Shown piece after piece: positions 58,011-64,000 of a DNA stretch of 64,000 bases; the stretch's first letter is position 1, and each line of letters begins with the position of its first letter. The translations under genes and the position numbers were made by a program. Location: positions 1 to 64,000 of the forward strand of contig WION01000084.1 in NCBI GenBank assembly GCA_015039365.1, written 5' to 3'. The notes below the pieces were generated by a model, which worked only from the letters and a program-made list of their open reading frames with translations, was not told the origin of the DNA and made no database searches. The stretch comes from Amanita rubescens. Lineage: Eukaryota > Basidiomycota > Agaricomycetes > Agaricales > Amanitaceae.

Positions 58011-58828
58011 GATGACGGTATAAATTCAAGAGTGTCAGCTGCGATATTGCTCCTTTGCTCAAGAGAAGGAACCCGGCGAACGGCTGAGTTTAACGTGAGG
58101 AGGCAGTGCGGAGTGTCCGAGTAGTGGCATCTTGTGCATATCTTTCTCTGGCGACTTGGAACTTTGCGAGTGATGGCAGAACATGTGGGCCTGTGACGAT
58201 GGTCAACTTTCGATTTGAAGCGGGCTAGAGGATAAAGAGATAGCCTAGAGTGGGTCCTAAGGTCCAAAATTTTGAACTGAAGACGAGCTTTAGAACTGTT
58301 TCTATGACGGACGGTGTATAGCGGAAGCGATACGTCCACACGAGGTGCGGTACCGCGGTTGTGCACGACAGCTTCAAAAAGTTATTATTTGTGTTGAAAA
58401 GATTCTATCGGAGATAGATTGAGGATGAATTAGTCTCCCGTAGTCAGACCAATAAATTCGGTCTTTTTTGACGACACTCATACATAGTGATGCAGATTTA
58501 AGGCCCGACAGTGGGCGGCCAACTGCCAGATTTAAGCACAAGCGCGTGACCCGTGTGACAGCGACAGGTCGTTGGCGACGTGTGGGGCTCGCACATGTCG
58601 CTCGCAAGCTGCCCAGCCGCGGCAGCTTGCTGCATCATGCATCATGTTTAATGTCTACCACATGTCGCGCTCCACCGCATTCAATCCTTATGTGTTAAAG
58701 TTTGTTTGTTCTTCATCACTGGTAGACAACATAAGCAATTGGATCATCTGATCAATTGTCGTGCAACTGCCGCTTCCCATCTATTGCATTGCTAATTGTG
58801 TCTTCCCTACACATCAGCCTGTGGAAAC
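58011..58828. other. Upstream of copy C and of the next gene; no supported gene
   Basis: 58025-58430 is the segment shared with 45180-45635. After 58435 the sequence is unrelated and leads into the gene starting at 58829. Confidence 0.5.
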
Positions 58829-61564
58829 ATGCCACCTAAACCTCTTTATAACCCTATCCCTCTCTCGCAGCTCACTCCTGAGAATGTCGCTGAACACCTC
58901 AATGGTGCTACTCGGTTCCTCGCCAAATACAAAAGGACTGCCAAGGATAAGCGAGGTGTCTTGGGTGGTGAAAGTGAGTGTATTCCAAAATGACAGCTAG
59001 CTGTCATCTATTTTTGGGGCACTGATCTATAATCGCTTGTCCAGCCCACCAGAGGCTAGTTGCTAATGCCCTTCAAGCCTACACTGCATATCTCGATCAA
59101 AGTAAGATCTGAAACTCTACAAGCTTGATTGATCTCATGCTTGCACCCCCACAGTTGCGACAATGATGGCTCATCAAGATGATCAGGACATGGAAGAGCC
59201 AGACCCTGCAGACAACAGCGAAAACCGAGGTGAGAACAGCCTGAGTCACTGGTACATTTCTGGAAGTGTGGGAAGTGTTTGTTTTGCACACCTCATGTGG
59301 GAAGGTGTCATCTTTGCACATATTGTGTACCGAAGTGTCACATTTACACACATTAACATTTAACAAGTGGCATGTCCGATCTGGACACTTCCCAACCTCA
59401 CATGTTGACCTTGCACACTTCATGTGGGAAGTCCGAAGGTGTTACTTTTGCACACATTGTGTACTGAGGCATCCCATTTATACACATTAACAAGTGTCAT
59501 GTCTGATTTGAACACTCCAAATATTTGTGCTGAAATGCTGTTACATTTATACAACCTAGCTAGTAATATGGTCATGCTGACTGACACATCACCCAGATCC
59601 AGAACAACAAGACCCACCTGAGGGGAATGGAGGGGGAGGGACAGGAAATAGCCATGATGGCAATGAAGGTGAGATACACTTCTGAATGCAAGGGGAAGTG
59701 TTTGTTTTGCACACCTCATGTGGGAAAGTGTCACTTGTGCACACATCCATTGTTGGGGTGTTTGACTTGCACATATCATGCACTGAAGTGCCACATTCAT
59801 ACACATTGACAAATGTCATGTTTGTTTTGGACACTTCCTTGAACTTTGCACACATTTGTGCGAAGTGCTATTACTGTGCTACTACATTTATACAATCTAT
59901 TATCTGGCTAGTAGTATGGTCATGCTGATTGGTACACTGCCACCCAGATCCAGAACGAAGGAACCCACAGGGGAATGAAGGGACAGCTGAGGATGAACAC
60001 AATGGCAGCCATGACCAAGGTGAGAACCAGCCTTCAAGTCCTAGTTCCGATGGAAGTGTTCAGTTTGCACACACCCACAATCAAAGTGTTGGACCTGCAC
60101 ATGTTGTGCAGTGAGGTGTTTCATTTATACACCAGTGGCATGTGCCGATGCCATGTCTTATCTGAACACTTCGTCTGACATGTTGGACTTGCACATGTTG
60201 TGCGAGGAAGTGTTCACTCTGCACACATGTGCTTAAACATGTTCTATTGCAACACCTTGTGGCAGTGACAGTATATTTAGTACACATCCAGGAACTTGTG
60301 CAACTTGTACATTTGATTCTGGACATGGGCAATTTCAGCAATTGCTCCCATGAAGTGTGCTAGTGCAACACTTCAGATGCGACTGTCCAACTTGATCACA
60401 TCCTTGATCTTGTCTTCTTGCTCACACTCGCTCTTCAACTCCAGATGACCCCATGGATGAAGAACCTCCCTCACCTGATCAAGACCCGAAGCGAGCCTGT
60501 GAGTCATTAGTAGGTCTCTTAGTTACCTTCCATAATAACATCCTTCCAGTGCAAGCAGTCATTGGCAAGATTTCCTTCCTTACCATCAGAGATTGGGGAA
60601 AAACCTGGGCAGAGAAGCGACATGAATTCACCAGCCACACCTATACTTCTCCTCCTGCAACCTTCCAGCCTTTATTCAATGCCTGCAGCAACCTCCAGAG
60701 GGCAATTTTGGAGGCTTGCAAAGGTTTGAACTTGAATGCAGCGATCATCGGGTGGCCAACCATGGCCAATGAGCGACCTGATGGTATGGATGAGATTCGG
60801 AGGATCCACGAGTGGCTAGTTGTGCATGACTTGATTGATGAACCTGTTGAGATTGAAGTTACTACTGGGAAGAGCTCAGGTGTGATATTCGACTGTCCTT
60901 GCTGTTTAATCGGCTCATTCTTTCAATTTCAGGCCCTAAGATTAAAATATGGGACTATGAGAAGGGAAAGAAAGTCAAAATGACTCCAAGGATGATCAAG
61001 GAAGCGAGGGATGAGCCAGATAAGTGGCCAGGATGTGTCGAAGCAGGGATTGGAATCATCAAACCTCTCTTTAACAACCATGTAAGTGGGACTAAAGCCT
61101 GAGCTTGCCTGGTTTGTGCAGTAACTGATTTACACTTGCAGATTGGATCAGAGAAGTGCCTCTCCTGCAAGGATGGTGCTCGTGGCAAGGGCAAGATCGA
61201 CAAGGGTGGCGACTACCTCAGTGGGTGCGAATGCCCAGTTGAGACTGCAGCCCTTGAGCTTTGGCTTACGAAGATCAATGCAAAGAACCCCGATACCCCT
61301 CTGCGACAAGCTGGAGATGGAAAAATAAAGAGAGAGAATGCATTCAACCCGACCACCCTTAGGTTCATCGAAGGTGGTATCGCAGCAGTCTCAGGGCACA
61401 CAGTCAGGTCACTTCTTCAAACTGAGAAGGCTCGCCTTGAACATACTGCAATATGGGCATTGAGTCGCTTGTCGGACATGATGATCATGGAAAATCCTGC
61501 ACACCAGGAGGAGATGGAAAAGGTGCTTGCTGCATTCAAGACTTATGTTAAAGGACAAGTATGA
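58829..61564 (+). CDS. Unknown protein with duplicated acidic exons and satellite-filled introns
   Basis: Start ATG 58829 (MPPKPLYNPIPLSQLTPENV). Exon 1 ends 58973; next THQRLVANALQAYTAYLDQ, then VATMMAHQDDQDMEEPDPAD. Two exons are tandem duplicates of each other (DPEQQDPPEGNGGGG ... SHDGNE and DPERRNPQGNEGTAED ... SHDQG), each followed by GTGAG and a ~280-360-nt intron made of satellite-like sequence. The main exon (from ~60445) reads DDPMDEEPPSPDQDPKRACE, IRDWGKTWAEKRHEF, IIGWPTMANERPDG. Then PKIKIWDYEKGKKVKMTP and a Cys cluster CLSCKDGARGKGKID, DYLSGCECPVETA. The frame is continuous through all exons to 61564. The Cys pattern could bind zinc. Function unknown; resembles repeat-associated genes of Agaricomycetes. 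Confidence 0.65.
59240..60440 (+). repeat. Satellite-like sequence inside three consecutive introns
   Basis: Motifs such as GTGTTTGTTTTGCACACCTC, GCACACATTGTGTACTGA and ACATTTATACACATTAACA recur with variations in the introns at about 59230-59595, 59668-59946 and 60020-60443. They resemble the array at 61640-62700 (GCACATGTTGTG, GTTGCATTTATACACAT). Confidence 0.7.
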
Positions 61565-61639
61565 TTTTCCTGCCTTGTTAAGTTGTATAATTTTGAATAA
61601 GATTTGCTTTGCTCGTGCAATGTCTTTTTGGCACACTTC

Positions 61640-62700
61640 TGTATATGGCATGTTGGACTTGAACATGTTGTGCCAGGAAGTGTTGCATTTATACACATAT
61701 ACCCATGAAATGTCACATCTGAACATTTCCATAATTGGCATGTTAGACTTGCACATGTTGTGCCAAGAAGTGTTGCATTTATACACATATACTTATGAAA
61801 TGTCACATCTGAACATTTCCATAATTGGGATGTTAGGCTTGCACATGTTGTGGAAGGAAGTGTTGCATTTATACACATATACTTATGAAATGTCAAATCT
61901 GAACATTTCCATAACTGGCATGTTAGGCTTGCACATGTTGTGCCAAGAAGTGTTGCATTTATACACATATACTTATGAAATGTCAAATCTGAACATTTCC
62001 ATAACTGGCATGTTAGACTTGCACATGTTGTGGAAGGGAGTGTTGCATTTACACATATGGACTTGTATCATGTCTCATCTAGGCACTTCCACAACTGGTA
62101 TGTTAGGCTTGCACATGTTATGTATTAAAGTGTTTTATTTATACACATGTAACATCGCATAGTGGAAGATGGCCTACCCACTTGCTACCCTAGTTGTTCT
62201 GGTTAGACTTGCACATGTTGTGCCAAGAAGTGTTGCATTATACATAAGTAGTGTTGCATTATACACATATACTTATGAAATGTCACATCTGAACATTTCC
62301 ATAATTGGCATGTTAGGCTTGCACATGTTGTGGAAGGAAGTGTTGCATTTATACACATACACTTATGAAATGTCAAATCTGAACATTTCCATAACTGGCA
62401 TGTTAGACTTGCACATGTTGTGGAAGGAAGTGTTGCATTTATACACATATACTTATGAAATGTCAAATCCGAACATTTCCATAACTGGCATGTTAGGCTT
62501 GCACATGTTGTAGAAGGAAGTGTTGCATTTATACACATATACTTATGAAATGTCAAATCTGAACATTTCCATAACTGGCATGTTAGGCTTGCACATGTTG
62601 TGGAAGGAAGTGTTGCATTTACACATATGGACTTGTAACATGTCTCATACAGGCACTTCCGCGACTGGTATGTTAGGCTTGCACATGTTATGCATTAAAA
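61640..62700 (+). repeat. Satellite array, about 12 units of ~85-92 bp
   Basis: The unit core reads GTTGCATTTATACACATATA, CTTATGAAATGTCAAATCTG, AACATTTCCATAACTGGCAT, GTTAGGCTTGCACATGTTGT. Copies between about 61790-62060 and 62280-62620 are nearly identical; edges are diverged. Open frames on both strands through it are translations of the repeat, not genes. It begins right after the stop of the gene at 61564. Confidence 0.85.
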
Positions 62701-63228
62701 ATGAAGATGCGACTGCAGAAACAAGAAAAATCCACTCGCTTTGGCTTTGGAGCACTGGCTTTGCTACCCTAGTCGCTCGGCAACCAGAACGAGGTAGTAG
62801 CGAAGCTCTGGCATCCTTTACCGAAGGAGGGATGTGGTGGGCTGGCAAGTAGGGAGAAAAGGAAAAGAAATACAAAAAGGAGCATCACTGCAGGTAAATG
62901 CGGGAAAAGGGTAGCGACAGTGGGCAATGGATTGTGGGAGATGAAATAACAAGGCCTAAGCAACAGGAATCTCCCCAGTGTTAGCAGCCTTCACACGAAG
63001 GTCATTACTCGCTAAACACTCTAGATTGGCGAAGTGACACTGCGATGGGGAGATGAAATAACAAGGCCTAAGCAACAGGACTCTCCTCAGTGTTATCAGC
63101 CTTCTCGCGAGGGTCGTTACTCGCTAAGCACAGTTAGATCGACAAAACACTACTGAAAATGTCGCAACGAGTGCAAGGGTGTGTCATTAGTTGGGAAAAC
63201 AAGGGAAAACAAGGTATGGGCGGCATAC
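62701..63228. repeat. Diverged tandem repeats, no supported gene
   Basis: A ~115-bp unit is present twice (GAAATAACAAGGCCTAAGCA at about 62944 and 63056, GTTACTCGCTAA near 63006 and 63118). It forms the 3' side of the minus-strand intron-repeat gene to the right. Confidence 0.6.
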
Positions 63229-63963
63229 CCTTCGATATTGAGGTGGTGGGAGTTGCTGCGCAGGCGCGGGATTAGTTGGGAAACAAACAGCCGCACCATG
63301 GGTGCGACATTGCAGTAGCAGAGAGGCATGGGAGCCACACACCAGATGTAGCGGTAGGGTCATCGTTAGTTAAACCAAAAGGAGCAACAAAGGGACAGGC
63401 GACGTACCTTGCCGTGCCTGACGATGGTTGCTGTGCAGGTGTGGGAGCCGCATAGTGGCTCAGCGAATGCAGGGGCAGGCAAAGAGAAAAAACAAAAGGA
63501 TGGGCAATAGTGCCCATCATTGAGGTGCGGAGGTTGCTGCGCGGGTGCAGGAGTCGCATGGCGACGCAGCGAATGCAAGGCAGGGTCGCGGGGCAGGGTC
63601 ATTAGTTGAAGGGAAAAACAAAGGGCGAGCGACATACCTTTTAATGCCAAAATTGTTGTGGATGTTGTCTTGCAGGCCTGGGAATCACAAAGTGTGCAGC
63701 AAATGTGGGGGCAGGGCCATTAGTTAAAGGAAAAGAAAAGAAAGTTCGGGCAACATACCAACTGACAAGTGACGAGAGCCGTCGCTGCATGCGATTGAAA
63801 GAGCAGAGGTGATGGTGGGGGTTGATGTGCAGATGCGAGAGTCGCAGAGGCATAGCGAATGCAGGAGCTGGGTTGAGGGTTGTTAGTTAGAAAGAAAGAA
63901 AAGAAAGCGAAGGTATGGGCATCATACCTTCGGTGCCGATGCGACCGCGGGGACAGTTGACAT
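63229..63963 (-). CDS. Unknown gene fragment with short exons and mutually similar introns
   Basis: Minus-strand exons in one frame: 63963-63928 (MSTVPAVASAPK), 63867-63759, 63677-63638 (LQDNIHNNFGIK), 63536-63514 (NLRTSMM), 63430-63408 (ATIVRHGK), 63255-63229 (QLPPPQYRR). Introns begin GTATGATGCCC, GTATGTTGCCC, GTATGTCGC, GCACTATTGCCC, GTACGTCGCC and GTATGCCGCCC; most contain AACTAA and several end GCGCAG or GCACAG. Introns and neighbouring exons are homologous to each other, with a period of ~115-150 bp. The gene may start outside the window and its 3' end is unclear. The alternative is a transcribed or silent minisatellite with splice-like motifs. Confidence 0.4.
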
Positions 63964-64000
63964 GGCATTGGCACGTGGAAGAAGTCGTGCAGGGGAGTAA

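Noticed and set aside
61527..62852. Long frames on both strands (for example 61527-62162 plus, 62203-62556 minus)
   Set aside because: They are translations of the ~90-bp satellite; the unit length keeps frames open by chance.

Overview
The window looks like nuclear DNA of a filamentous basidiomycete, most likely an Agaricomycete. Genes carry many 45-80 nt GT-AG introns, and the families present are typical of mushroom-forming fungi: G-domain proteins, NACHT-TPR proteins, F-box proteins, GH18 chitinase, DUF7025-type AAA ATPase and HNH_2-type nuclease domains. Conserved single-copy genes (PCNA, an EOS1-like protein) lie among lineage-specific families and repeats. No computation or database search was run. 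Exon boundaries were read by eye and checked for frame.

The main discovery is at 1-11.6 kb. Two paralogous G-domain genes lie tail to tail (plus strand, ending at 3812; minus strand, 11586 to 4753). In both, the region after the GTPase domain is cut into exons of exactly three nucleotides, one codon each, separated by introns of about 50-75 nt. I count 53 consecutive one-codon exons in the plus copy and 53 at the matching positions in the minus copy. Read in phase 0, the two spliced peptides align without gaps: 34 of 53 residues are identical and at least nine of the identical residues use different synonymous codons. Unusual donors (GC, GTTAGT, GTCAGT, GTTG, GTATGT) recur at the same positions in both genes. 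The minus gene resolves into 72 exons, 59 of one codon, in frame from ATG to stop, for a protein of about 422 residues. The introns resemble one another, like introner elements. Both genes also hold a zero-length AG|GT junction.

From 12 to 35 kb are a nucleotidyltransferase-like/proline-rich protein, an EOS1-like membrane protein, a tandem family of four small secreted proteins (two decayed), a GH18 chitinase, a Cys-rich membrane protein, two HNH-nuclease paralogs separated by a 5'-truncated LINE-like insertion with an 11-bp target duplication, and an F-box gene.

From 35 to 58 kb are a long Byr4/Bfa1-like scaffold, a small orphan, a coiled-coil protein, PCNA with an unusual acidic/basic insertion of about 100 residues, three copies of a cyclophilin-H-like gene, an AAA ATPase and a NACHT-TPR (NLR-like) gene.

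From 58 to 64 kb are an unknown gene with duplicated exons and satellite-filled introns, a satellite array of about 90-bp units, and at the right edge a minus-strand gene whose short exons (23-40 nt) alternate with mutually similar introns, a second and milder case of intron multiplication. Several genes carry single-base frame breaks, which are either real decay or assembly indels. The 72-exon gene does not.
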